Positions 32,701 to 36,702 of a DNA stretch of 42,220 bases are shown piece after piece. The stretch comes from a virus, in the IMG/VR virus record IMGVR_UViG_3300010885_053091, positions 1 to 42,220 of that record. One strand, given 5' to 3'. The notes under the pieces are model-generated. The model worked only from the letters and a program-made list of their open reading frames with translations. It was not told the DNA's origin and searched no databases. Numbering within the stretch: the stretch's first letter is position 1; every line of letters begins with the position of its first letter. The translations under genes were made by a program, and so were the position numbers.

Positions 32701-32818
32701 TACAATTCTTGTGCGTCACGGCGTAACTTGGTACCAACAAGGCGTGGATGAAGCCAGCGACGGTATTGCACTGCAAGACACAGACACCCAGGCCGCAAGG
32801 TTTTTGCGAGGCTTTTAA
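17729..32818 (+). CDS. Giant modular virion protein (5029 residues), gp7-like position
   Basis: A single uninterrupted 15.1-kb gene. Its position directly after gp6 matches T4 gp7, but T4 gp7 is only about 1032 residues. Modules seen in order: an N-terminal domain shared by many environmental phage structural proteins (1-150); nested cupredoxin-like domains (about 177-357); a TTYYVRSI module (about 585-665); a large poorly recognised middle (700-2000); an apparent seven-blade FG-GAP propeller (2403-3243); a conserved-looking segment (3300-3800); and a C-terminal string of carbohydrate-binding-like and hydrophobic strand modules (3940-5029). Five tryptophan-marked carbohydrate-binding-like modules begin near residues 1994, 2989, 3946, 4090 and 4388. 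The likely role is a large baseplate or fibre protein contacting host-surface glycans. gp7 homology is inferred from position only. Confidence 0.8.
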   Translation: MANVRSVDFLPEIFQTDANKQFLAATLDQLIQEPNFKKTQGFIGRTVGPGVDPNDRYVIEPTTTRANYQLEPGVVSLEPDTDTIKDVITYPGLNDAVTFQGGAGSRPDRLYSSEYYTWDPFVDFDAFVNFSQYFWVPAGPAAVDVASVGIPITDNFVVTRENGVYNFSGITGTDPIVQLVRGGSYTFQVSQNAKETVNYRVRNSGVGAYVIDFQNNPTLTLARGNTYVFNLTLSGVFPFWIKTEPVTGLGEIYSSGVTRNGATTGLVTFTVPQDAPDTLYYASENQVLMQGTLNIVNSTAGTGPGFWIQSTPGVSGTVTSTPNISSRDVLGVVSNGEDLGTVVFNVPYKTAQDFYYNLTNIGTVDLLTDMQFAQINNQRVDEFIATYGGIDGNTNLNSRTIIFTSPVVDTQDGGWYRTSFFDPLVQDPTNNSLNGSYDSIPFDLTIDITPDQRYQKYQITYVDIAGVTYIQLNKIADIAPLEKFTISNGTTYSSTQWYKDTTGTFQQIPLLSAVQNTLYYQDGTDPEIFGEIRLLDQTASNTIDVDEIIGRKDYTSPNGVKFTNGLKVRFTGDVVPARYASGTTTFTCTQTEAGTNYITSSAGTDLYVGQAVVFVSPTFGGITAGTTYYVRSIAANGTKFTVSATQYGSVAVTLLNSTGIMNSISISNREYYVAGVGTVIELLPVTDFVTPELYVQDADAGTALVEPDNLDYLTIDRASKDLNAWTRSNRWFHVDVINATAAYNKTIAVFDNNYRAKRPIIQFRPGIRLWNMGTQGKAPVDIVDFEETDAFSNIEGSTSYSVDGYNFVEGSRVIFAADQDSAVRDKIYVVSFVTPDTVPPLIPEPIIVLTLAQDGDVVLDQSVVCISGTTLAGLTFWYDGVVWTQAQQKTAVQQAPLYNIYDVDGVSFGDGIKYQSTTFSGSKLFSYAVGNTSVLDPVLQFPLQYLNINNVGDIVFDNNLYLDTFLYVVDNVSVTNDISSGSAREYNSRLTYNKLIGWQTAAVEQQIYQQFKFSYAATTLKLDVAPTAQTSIAVPVIKIYVGSIFQDPSTYSYVTTADSTTITLLGTYILGDIIEVLVLSEQTSKTAFYQVPNNLESNPLNANSSSFTLGTIRTHYQSICENLTTLTGPVNGANNTRDLGDIVPYGLVILQQSAPLTLAGYFMRSPEYNIFASLQYNSREYIKFKAQLLDAVLSQNIGFDTTAQVLDTAMQSVTLGKLDNQPFYWSDMLPAGVITDSNSYTVSFITTQVFDTVQVYNYTSANYLGLLVYLNDQLLTRGVDYTVAVDGPRITILSTLTIGDVVTINEYSATYGSFVPNTPTKLGLYPAWKPAVIPQVTSNGTSNFVLGHDGSTTPVFGDIRDAVLLEFETRIYNNLKLDGNPVPLTAEDVLPGEFRSTGYTFEEINTIFATDFLSYCGWNKLDYGQQNYRANNELTWNYSRAQSRLDKQNLLGAWRGIYRYYYDTQQPSLTPWEMLGISVEPTWWQDTYGPAPYTSDNLVLWDDLAAGYVADPVTPYFKPEYARAASMVAGPKRQGIMFEKYGSGPYPSLLPVIPTGSEGELLSPLNSVVGALPPNYNPATEFVKSWTLGDGGPVEASWLNSSSYPFSVMHMLAVTRPAKFFALFADRDLYRYNQDYQQYLYNNRYRLDANGVEVYGDGVSKASYINWLVDYNRQTGVNSTKLLTADLKSLDVRLCYRMASFSDKQYIKLFTEKSSPNSTNTALMIPDESYDILLYKNQPFDQIIYSSVAIQKVTSGYAVFGYGNNQPYFNVLQSYPNGKLQTFSSGGITVRVPTFYTTTVTQVPYGFVFSNETSVADFLLSYGKLLEQQGLAFDNMTNGYVLDWSRMVNEFLYWSQQGWDTDAIININPLASKLSVTKVQAVVDSIRTETTENLLLDQNSRELPTRTLNVVRLGNSFSIEPLSTQSISFINMRFTNYEHMIVLSNQSVFGDLIYDPTTGARQSRLSLVAVTSGDWNGSVDAPGFILNQDNVEEWTGLRVYTKGQIVKYKNVYWSALKIVQPSETFDFNVWTQSDYTQIELGLLPNLANKANQLVNSYDINAANIETDNDLLSYGLIGFHPRQYMAALNLDDVSQVNVYRQFLGSKGTILSAELFKQANLGKEAADYDIYENWAVQRAVYGANANRSFFELRLNRALLDANPSLVQVVIPQQVSEADQQILLSDVWRQSYKLTSPDILPTTTILPTDIGLPTAGYVNLNDADITVFDIADSASLSANIDSIKVGTSIWVAKINDYDWNIYRAQAVPGIIQHVCDNLDGTSRVIFNTQHGLAAGDKLIIKFFDIEINGVYQVLSVANLTTVNIAFSFTGDRTVANGTGLGFTLKTMRVAQASDVLNLPYANNILPGAKVWVDDNGSGLWQVLQKNSVFSDVAELNPVLLDAGEQYGVSVAQAQNRLAALVGSPKYGFGSGTETGAVYVYVKNYGDQYSPVSPVANGDGILTLDVPGVRGYGNAVDFGNQTWAAAGASKSLGSGSQANNGYVAVIYRDPALGQPGVIPYAQWQLLTQPSGYGTLLTGAGEFGYSVAVSLDERWMYIGAPGLNSVHAYGRVDWQNQSIKTTADGSTTVYNINTQIQISNNSQLKVTFNGQIQTYGATYTIVNNFSEVRLTTPPGVSVATAIVPGETYTILTVGDTNYTLIGAASNTVGVEFVATAVGTGTGTVLTSVLIEFARYNSFQIPYNAATFNLANGTDASGNPVSLFTVDNIYSFSIKVNEDLWRPNIDYTFSGTTVTFITARVLTDVVVAFAGSYFEYVDTIDTASVTGGLTAGDRFGQSVSCSTDGRQVMIGAPYRTIDTLAEAGTVYVFDRNVQRFIYGTDTSSITFTILGGTPTGPVSVIVNNQFLINQTDSVINAANSFTIAGDVVTINADLQIGDIIEIETNQFQQLQQVDQQTVANFSNFGQALDLCANNCSLYIGEPQSSAQIYKGGVVERFVNQSRIYGTITSTVANANLTSGNTIRINDMDVAVPTAWTNAVTYDKNTVVYNTVTTTTTIYVAAQAVPVSTLITNTAYWTVVLTTTVAASVEVRALAAQINVTVPNVLATVDASGYLTIGVKNSAAAAALDKVNVAPGTVGATFTDLGFDTYAWTQTILSPYPVEFSGFGSSVSIDNSAINLVVGAPTGSLYLETVFDDGTTIFDAGSTVFFTVIVQSGAVYTYDYLPSSTSNINNPGKFVFGDQINNSNVQSLDGFGTAVNYTSGVLMVGAPKNDSGDSTADFGAVFVFENPTRSLAWTVLEQQQPVVDVRLLNSVYLYDRITRATSEFLDFINPLQGKILGAARQNIDYIGAIDPAAYNVGPTNIRGTTWNTDHVGEIWWNISSVRFIDPNQDSIVYASRRWAQLFPGSVVDVYQWIVSPVAPANYTGEGTPLSSLSYTVNTRLTKDGTFATEYYFWVRGITTTSTKINKTLPASTVASYIADPKASGIPFMAPINASTIALYNSGDYIEASDTVISIEFDRELTNDNVHTEYELIAQDRANGFLSDNLYRKLQDSFCGTDTFGNQVPDPNLGVAERYGVQFRPRQSMFTDRFEALRNYLTHANTVLARYPISESRSFNLLNSSEPEPTANSGLWDLRVANLEILGFQNIYTVALGYRYLVVTDSLNRGLWTIYTVSASDTTPGVRVLTLTRVQGYNTPDYWSYIDWYRPGYNSSTKIITQVVTYSALGAINVPVGSSVKVTANAQGKYEIYLLTELGYERVGLQDGTIAFSSELWDYAVGRFGFDIEVFDAQYYDQEPVTETRKIIQAINQELFVDDLAIERNRALVLMFNFVLSEFSAPEWLVKTSLIDVDHRIRQLLPYQNYVRDNQEFVSDYIQEVKPYHVQVREFNLKYTGFDISQGDLTDFDVPAYYDTTLEIPKYISPVLLPYEHGTAFNSTINTASDASAASTIWNTWPYSQWYNNHWLSIDSTLMVSQGSGYSTPPSVMFGTEWTASTAVTAGQQIFFVDNLYTVTTGGDTGTIAPLFTSGSQADGTAALSWAGVAATGTAVINSLGQVVAVTIDQSGSGYRAAPVITIAGGNGSGAEYYAVVNGQGSGQVYNTTTVPTTIESYTLARSFRTVIRYDRFQYFSDVRDWNTNGTYQDGELVRYDDRVWQAASSTSTAVVGPTFDLEDWTLVNAATFNYGTGPYGLTGVDRTMGLYVPGVNQPGLELPLLIDGVDYPGVQVYGDYFLRDPLAVDADYTSEFTDLTLGTLPTDINVAGGEFIGLYEGHSPEELVNGAEFDTLDMRVYTRPGADWNRDGHGFQLTSIRYTYEAAVTDVYSWAGVVEHPVQILVSNQTTGQDLASGIDYSVEWEDQTITLLTVADGDGINISVYELGGGNQLYRANYAGSTTGQTVVIPVNSAEINIMAVFVNGAAIGGVTWEPYIDSANWNILDTYAKLDVVNDSGNFYRAIQTVPQGVAITDVAYWLLFVPTLESQVDLGISYGPGAGISLTALGLTTVLAGNFVIGQQYTISIVGTTNFVAVGAAANIVGTVFTATGIGSGTGKATVSYSWSTPQVQYFVVTPSQATTKTFVLTNSAGGTNSVNMVVTRNGLRLTPAEGIEWLGDDSSVSFGLPQRGGYQQNIINAPTDVVVWVDNILQVQSVGATVGSYSVTNWTGSNTPGRQVVFTSPPASGSRILITVHTESDFAVVGQTLQIVSALNIDDVVAVTTWNDTAQQNALSLVFVGPIYTGLTVSEPYDSTTYDEGAVSEAPGSYDYSAGVLIANNDFWLERQPVSAGRLWVTLDGYRLFEGSDYVVENGYLILATGAIGPAQVLVITEFTNSIVPEAMAFRVFQDMRGVQATYRITNATTTTLTQNLTATDNIAYVADAAALSDPNLPQGIFGAVTIDGERIMYRERNTALNTISGLMRGTTGTGAAAHLTGAEVYDIGRGNLLPAQYQDYIVSDSTLGDGTTSVFYAPSIVFDDFLDSSSERPAVEVYVGGIRQYAYSDTTAVSRYRWFVTDYDPLAVDFVVDGDVYPPLEAPQAGVEVTILVRHGVTWYQQGVDEASDGIALQDTDTQAARFLRGF
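18257..18799 (+). other. Nested cupredoxin-like domains in the giant protein
   Basis: Residues 177-191 (LVRGGSYTFQVSQ) begin one domain whose second half resumes at about 305 (FWIQS, then SSRDVLGV and VVFNVP, to about 357). Between them residues about 192-300 form a complete second domain of the same kind (NPTLTLARGNTYVFNL, FWIKTEPVTG, TFTVPQDAPDTLYY). In related phage domains the ligand positions are usually H before PFWIKT, C after YY, then H and M. Here they read F, S, Q and M, so a copper site is unlikely. Confidence 0.65.
24935..27460 (+). other. Seven-blade FG-GAP-like beta-propeller in the giant protein
   Basis: Seven units start with (F/Y)G and hydrophobic strands followed by a GAP-type motif: Y2403 (VGSPK), Y2468 (AGAS), F2538 (IGAPG), F2789 (IGAPY), F2918 (IGEPQ), F3120 (VGAPT) and F3208 (VGAPK). 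Most are followed by a G-x-V-x-V strand. Seven units is the number needed to close an integrin-type propeller. Units 3-4, 4-5 and 5-6 are separated by inserted strands or modules. Confidence 0.65.
25643..25771 (+). repeat. PGxxYTIxxVGxTN module, copy 1
   Basis: Residues about 2639-2681 read PGETYTILTVGDTNYTLIG followed by a SNTVGVEFVAT segment and a GTGTGT run. The same pattern recurs 5.5 kb downstream in the same protein and is a recurrent small module of environmental phage structural proteins. Confidence 0.7.
29564..31012 (+). repeat. Cluster of carbohydrate-binding-like modules in the giant protein
   Basis: Three short modules begin at W3946, W4090 and W4388. Each has a leading Trp, a (T)Y or similar with a Gly turn, a VxxxxxxYxA-type strand and a closing Trp (SWAG, DWTLV, YWLLF), the pattern of chitin-binding type-3/CBM5-12 domains. 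Two further copies begin at 23708 and 26693. Glycan binding is inferred from the motif only. Confidence 0.5.
31121..31250 (+). repeat. PGxxYTIxxVGxTN module, copy 2
   Basis: Residues about 4465-4507 read IGQQYTISIVGTTNFVAVG followed by NIVGTVFTAT and SGTGKAT. It aligns with copy 1 without gaps over about 40 residues but differs at DNA level, so it is an old duplication or an independent acquisition. Confidence 0.7.
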
Positions 32819-32824
32819 ACTAGG

Positions 32825-32830
32825 TAAATA
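32825..32830 (+). promoter_or_regulatory. Late-promoter-like GTAAATAAA box
   Basis: The 19-nt gap after the giant gene contains TAGGTAAATAAAC. The TAAATA ends 7 nt before the ATG of the 49-residue gene, so a transcript from it would have a very short leader. Confidence 0.5.
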
Positions 32831-32837
32831 AACTATC

Positions 32838-32987
32838 ATGCCAAACACACAGTCTACACAAACGGTTGAGCTTAAAAAAGAGGAAAAACCTCGCAAGCCC
32901 AACGAAACTGGGTCAGTATCCGTACAGGCCCACATGAGAATTTTTGATCCAAAAACACAAAAAACCTACGTGGAGGGGCGAGCATGA
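32838..32987 (+). CDS. Small virion-cluster protein of 49 residues
   Basis: A short gene, ATG at 32838 and TGA at 32985-32987, overlapping the next gene by ATGA. The first half is charged (KKEEKPRKP) and probably disordered. The second half reads GSVSVQAHMRIFDPKTQKTY and VEGRA. This resembles the beginning of the next protein (IEGFVKITDPTTGEVLVDKKNA), so the two may share a small strand-pair fold. The gap it fills, the translational overlap and the likeness to its neighbour support it as a real gene. The function is unknown; it is probably a tail or fibre accessory. Confidence 0.75.
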   Translation: MPNTQSTQTVELKKEEKPRKPNETGSVSVQAHMRIFDPKTQKTYVEGRA

Positions 32988-33589
32988 TAACTCCAGGTTT
33001 GTGCAAAATTGAAGGATTCGTCAAGATTACTGATCCTACCACAGGTGAAGTTTTGGTAGATAAAAAAAATGCTATTCATTACGAAAATATCTCGGTGGCC
33101 ATGGCTCAAAGTCTAGCCGATCGTAATCTGGGATACATCTATCAAATGGCATTTGGCAACGGTGGAAGCTCGGTGGATCCCACTGGTGTTATCACTTATT
33201 TGCCGCCAAACACCACAGGACAAAACGCTGACTTGTACAATCAAACCTATCAAAAGGTAGTGGATGACAATTCAGCAGCAGACACCGACCCTACCAACAA
33301 CAAAATGACTGTGTTACACACAGCAGGCAATGTTTATACTGACATTCTTGTGACATGTTTGTTGGACTACGGTGAGCCAGCAGAACAGCAGGCCTTTGAC
33401 AACTCCACCAATTTCAACGGTGAGTTTGTGTTTGACGAACTGGGCCTCAAGGCCTGGAATGGTGCTGCTGATAATTTGCGCTTGATCACTCATGTGATCT
33501 TCCACCCAGTACAAAAGAGTTTGAATCGCCAGATTCAAATTGATTACACAGTGAGAATTCAGACATTGAGCAATATCAATGCTGTATAA
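32984..33589 (+). CDS. Virion-associated protein of unknown function
   Basis: A 201-residue protein. The N-terminus reads GFVKITDPTTGEVLVDKKNAI followed by HYENISVAMAQSLADR (about residues 11-47), then a MAFGNGGSSVDPTG segment and LYNQTYQKVV. The C-terminal third is strand-rich (FVFDELGLKAWNG, then LRLITHVIFHPV and IDYTVRIQT). Proteins with the 'GNGG ... YN TY' pattern occur beside tail-fibre genes of environmental T4-like phages. It lies between the giant protein and the repeat-rich tail fibre, so a fibre-attachment or baseplate-wedge role is reasonable inference. Translation is coupled to the 49-residue gene by ATGA. Confidence 0.7.
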   Translation: MITPGLCKIEGFVKITDPTTGEVLVDKKNAIHYENISVAMAQSLADRNLGYIYQMAFGNGGSSVDPTGVITYLPPNTTGQNADLYNQTYQKVVDDNSAADTDPTNNKMTVLHTAGNVYTDILVTCLLDYGEPAEQQAFDNSTNFNGEFVFDELGLKAWNGAADNLRLITHVIFHPVQKSLNRQIQIDYTVRIQTLSNINAV

Positions 33590-33592
33590 ATA
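33585..33592 (+). promoter_or_regulatory. Perfect T4-type late promoter TATAAATA
   Basis: TATAAATA, identical to the T4 late consensus, overlaps the stop of the 201-residue gene and ends 18 nt before the tail-fibre ATG. It agrees with the gp55-like sigma factor encoded at 4331-5251 and is the best late promoter in the window. Confidence 0.8.
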
Positions 33593-33610
33593 TTGAAATA
33601 GGAAACTGAC

Positions 33611-35359
33611 ATGGCATATACAATCAATCTAACCGACGGTACAGTTTTTGCTACCGTCAACGACGGCACAGTTAATACTGCTAGTAGCATGACACTGGTG
33701 GGCAAAAACTATGCAGGCTACGGAGAGTTTTTGGACGAAAACTTTATCCACTTGCTGGAAAGCGGTTCAAATACCACAGCACCTGCTGCTCCACTAACAG
33801 GGCAACTATGGTGGGACAAAACCAATTTCTTGCTAAAAGTCTACAATGGCACACTGTTCAAAACTATCAGTGCTGCTACTTCTAGTGCATCTGCACCAAC
33901 CAGCAATGTAACAGGCGACTTGTGGTATGATACCACAAATCAGCAGGTCAAAGTATATACTGGTTCTAGTTTTATTGTTGTGGGCCCTGCATTTACATCA
34001 ACTGAAGGTACAGCTGGCGCAATTCCTGAAACTGTTAATGACAACACAGCAACACCACATTATGTAACCGGCTTGTATGTGGCTGGTACTCGTGTTGCTA
34101 TTGTAAGCAAAGATGCAAACTTTACTGCTGCTGCTCCTACCTCCACACTGTTCCCTACAATTTACAAAGGTATTACAATCAGTAACTCAGCAGATACTGT
34201 AATGGCAGGTAATGTTAGAAACACAGGTAATGTTGTTATTACTTCTGGTGGTGCTACTACTGCTATTATCCAGTCCACTGGTGCGTTAATTACAGGTTTT
34301 ACCTCTGTTACCGGCAATGTCACTGGTGGTAATATTCTAACTGGCGGCATAGTTAGTGCTGCTGGAAATGTCACTGGTTTGAACTTTATAGGTAATGTTA
34401 TTGCGCCACCTGGAGGTCCTTTAGCTACCACCGGCAATATCACCGGCGGCAATTTGTTAACAAGCGGCCTAGTATCTGTAGCTGGTAATATCACAGGTGG
34501 AAATGTCAGCACAGCAGGACTAGTGACTGCTGTTGGTAATGTGCGCGGAGGCAATGTTATCAGTGCAGCAGCAATATCGGGTGTGTCAATTGTGGCCAGT
34601 GGCAACGTTGATTCAGGCAACTTGAGGTCAGCAGGCTTAATTAGTGTGGCAGGCAACGTTACTTCTGCAGCCAACATAGCAGGAACATTTTTTATTGGCA
34701 ACGGTAGTCAACTCACAGGCTTGAGCCTGGGTGTTAGTGTTACCAAGTTTGTGAACGGCACCACAGAAGGCAACGTTGGTGTTACCAACGGCAACATCAA
34801 CTTCAACGTGGGTGGTGTAGCAAACGTTGTGGTTATTGATACCAGCACAGTTTATGCCAACGTGGTCAGCGTGGCTTCAATTGCCAAAACAGGTACCAAC
34901 GCTGTGGGCAACATTGGTAGCTCAAGCAACTACTTTAATCAGGTGTTTGCGCAGGCCACCACTGCACTTTACGCTGACGTTGCAGAACGCTTTGCATCTG
35001 ATGAATTGCTGGAGCCAGGCACAGTTGTTGAACTAGGCGGTACCCAAGAAATCACAAGAAGTCTTACTGCCCTGAGTGAAAAAGTATTTGGTGTCATAAG
35101 TACAAGACCAGCTTATACCATGAACGGTGGCGCCGGTGAAGACGATACTCACCCCAAAGTGGCCATGACCGGACGTGTACCTGTCAAAGTTACTGGATAC
35201 ATCCGCAAGGGTGATCGATTGGTTGCAGCCGGGGACGGCATTGCAAGAGCAGCACAACCTGGTGAAGCTACTGCATTCAATGTGATTGGGAGAAGTCTGG
35301 TTGACAAGACCACCCCTGAATCAGGTACAATTGAAGCTATTGTAACGATCAAGAACTAA
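33611..35359 (+). CDS. Repeat-rich tail fibre protein with C-terminal peptidase-G2/chaperone-like domain
   Basis: A 582-residue protein with AGGAAA 5 nt before the ATG. N-terminus (1-125): strands with two QLWWD/DLWYD motifs, TGQLWWDKTN and TGDLWYDTTN, a duplicated unit common in environmental phage fibres. Middle (about 200-370): many short units of the form GN(V/I)TGGN followed by S/T, G and VSxAGN, which should form a beta-helical shaft. C-terminus (about 452-582): LYADVAERF, ELLEPGTVVELGG, VFGVISTRPAY and RVPVKVTGYIRKGDRLV, as in the peptidase_G2 or intramolecular-chaperone type domain that trims itself from the trimer. It is probably a receptor-binding or side fibre. It is followed by a 322-residue structural protein. 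Confidence 0.82.
   Translation: MAYTINLTDGTVFATVNDGTVNTASSMTLVGKNYAGYGEFLDENFIHLLESGSNTTAPAAPLTGQLWWDKTNFLLKVYNGTLFKTISAATSSASAPTSNVTGDLWYDTTNQQVKVYTGSSFIVVGPAFTSTEGTAGAIPETVNDNTATPHYVTGLYVAGTRVAIVSKDANFTAAAPTSTLFPTIYKGITISNSADTVMAGNVRNTGNVVITSGGATTAIIQSTGALITGFTSVTGNVTGGNILTGGIVSAAGNVTGLNFIGNVIAPPGGPLATTGNITGGNLLTSGLVSVAGNITGGNVSTAGLVTAVGNVRGGNVISAAAISGVSIVASGNVDSGNLRSAGLISVAGNVTSAANIAGTFFIGNGSQLTGLSLGVSVTKFVNGTTEGNVGVTNGNINFNVGGVANVVVIDTSTVYANVVSVASIAKTGTNAVGNIGSSSNYFNQVFAQATTALYADVAERFASDELLEPGTVVELGGTQEITRSLTALSEKVFGVISTRPAYTMNGGAGEDDTHPKVAMTGRVPVKVTGYIRKGDRLVAAGDGIARAAQPGEATAFNVIGRSLVDKTTPESGTIEAIVTIKN
34207..34722 (+). repeat. Gly/Asn-rich fibre shaft repeats
   Basis: About a dozen imperfect units of GN(V/I)xxGxx, typically GNITGGNLLTSGLVSVA, encoded by diverged DNA. 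The reverse strand has a long ORF (34162-34701) that is only the antisense of this repeat. Confidence 0.8.
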
Positions 35360-35373
35360 ACAGGAAATAGATA

Positions 35374-36342
35374 ATGGCATATTCATCAGGCGGACTAATT
35401 CAAGCAACCGACTACAACGGTTTTGTCAGCACCACTGCAGGTGCCAATGTCAATGATATCTGGAGCACAGGTACCGGAGATAAAGGCTGGGGACAATCAG
35501 CACTGAGCACAGTCAGCGCACTTGGTGTAGTTACCGCCACAAACTGGGCCAGCCTGGTCAACACCTTATCAAGCATGGGCAGTCAAACCAACACAACAAT
35601 CACAGCTAGAACAGCGCCCACCACAGGCACTTTGATTGCTGTGCTAGCTGCCCTGAACACAGACTTGACCAACATCACTGCCAACAGAAACAATGCTGTG
35701 GCCGTAGGCACACAATTTACGGGCTACACCGGAGTCAACAGCAAGCTCTTGGCCACATCAGGAGCAACCTGGACTATTACATTCACCAACACAGTGACAT
35801 TTGCCAGCGCAGCCGCAGCTAGACATTTCTTCAATGGTGGCGGCCTGATCAAATTGCAAACCAGCAAAACCGCTACAGGCGCACTAGGCGATCCAGAATG
35901 GAATGACTTGGCCAACACTCTGTCCGGTGTGATCTATTTCTCAGGTGCAGCAGCGGCCCACACTATTGCAGCCGTTAGTTACACAGGAACAACCAAAATT
36001 GGCGGAACAGGTACACCCAACACACTCAGCACTGCAACAGGTTTTTATGCTCTAACACCTGGAGCCGCAGCCACAATAATCTACAAGCAGTTTGCTGATA
36101 CTGCCCCGTACACCGCAAACTTCATTCAACATTCAGTGGCTCTTGATGCAGGATCTACTGTGCTGACATTCACCACAGTCTGGAGTGCTGCTGACGGAGA
36201 TGCTATTTCGGGCGGGACAGCAAGTTCGGGTGCAACTCCGGGCACAGCACCCACCACAATTTGCACCTATACTCCACCATCAAGCACATACCTAACCACT
36301 GCAAGTTGGGGAACACCTACTGTGCTTGCCGCAACTGTTTAA
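35374..36342 (+). CDS. Virion structural protein of unknown function
   Basis: A 322-residue protein with AGGAAA 6 nt before the ATG; the last gene before the terminator. Composition is rich in Thr, Ala, Gly and Asn with few charged residues. The N-terminus reads YSSGGLIQATDYNGFV, and a middle segment (about 148-160) reads AARHFFNGGGLIKLQ; both patterns recur in environmental phage proteins next to fibre genes. The C-terminal third is strand-rich and ends in TYTPPSSTYL. It may be a fibre tip, collar or adhesin. No catalytic motif is visible, and the name should remain 'structural, unknown'. Confidence 0.65.
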   Translation: MAYSSGGLIQATDYNGFVSTTAGANVNDIWSTGTGDKGWGQSALSTVSALGVVTATNWASLVNTLSSMGSQTNTTITARTAPTTGTLIAVLAALNTDLTNITANRNNAVAVGTQFTGYTGVNSKLLATSGATWTITFTNTVTFASAAAARHFFNGGGLIKLQTSKTATGALGDPEWNDLANTLSGVIYFSGAAAAHTIAAVSYTGTTKIGGTGTPNTLSTATGFYALTPGAAATIIYKQFADTAPYTANFIQHSVALDAGSTVLTFTTVWSAADGDAISGGTASSGATPGTAPTTICTYTPPSSTYLTTASWGTPTVLAATV

Positions 36343-36345
36343 CCA

Positions 36346-36371
36346 AAAGGGGCTGTTGCCCCTTTACTTTT
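36346..36371 (+). terminator. Rho-independent terminator closing the structural block
   Basis: AAAGGGGC and GCCCCTTT form a perfect 8-bp stem around a TGTT loop (36346-36365), followed by ACTTTTAT. It starts 4 nt after the stop of the 322-residue gene. The T-run is short but the stem is GC-rich and perfect. Confidence 0.82.
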
Positions 36372-36391
36372 ATCTGGATTTGTTGTATAAT
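36363..36391 (+). promoter_or_regulatory. Sigma70-like promoter at the head of the glycosyltransferase/radical SAM operon
   Basis: TTTACT (36363-36368), a 17-nt spacer and a perfect TATAAT (36386-36391). The -35 box lies in the 3' arm of the terminator. The -10 box ends only 5 nt before the ATG at 36397, so the transcript would be nearly leaderless. Confidence 0.6.
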
Positions 36392-36396
36392 ACAGC

Positions 36397-36702
36397 ATGG
36401 ATACTGATGCTTTAATTGCCCACGCACGAGTACGTTTTGATCATGTGGCTGCTCGCCGCGTTCTTAAAGAAAAATATCAAGCACGGATGTTGTTTGCCTA
36501 CCGCGGCGGAATGTGGCGAGCTGATCCTGAACTGCTAGTATTGTTGGCCACTGTACCTCCAGGAGATGCGGTAGTATTAGACCTGTATGAAACTCCGGTA
36601 CAGGTCAATCCTGAACAGCTACGAAGCTTGGCCATGCAGTTATGGCAAGAGCAAATGAATGCCTGGTTAGTGGAACTTGATCAACAACGTCAACTACGAT
36701 GA
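36397..36702 (+). CDS. Small conserved-looking phage protein of unknown function
   Basis: A 101-residue protein and the first gene of the right-hand operon. It is mostly helical by eye: MDTDALIAHARVRFDH then VLKEKYQARMLFAYRGGMWRA, LLVLLATV, and a C-terminal helix LWQEQMNAWLVELDQQ. Small proteins with this RFDH/LKEKY and W-QEQMNAWL pattern occur near structural genes of T4-like environmental phages, but no function is known to me. No ribosome site is visible, and the -10 box of the putative promoter almost touches the ATG. The stop overlaps the next start by ATGA. Confidence 0.7.
   Translation: MDTDALIAHARVRFDHVAARRVLKEKYQARMLFAYRGGMWRADPELLVLLATVPPGDAVVLDLYETPVQVNPEQLRSLAMQLWQEQMNAWLVELDQQRQLR

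Noticed and set aside
34162-34701. A 179-residue minus-strand ORF rich in Leu, Pro and Val
   Set aside because: It is the exact antisense of the tail-fibre Gly/Asn repeat region; its repetitive composition mirrors the repeats, and it has no ribosome site or neighbours in that direction.
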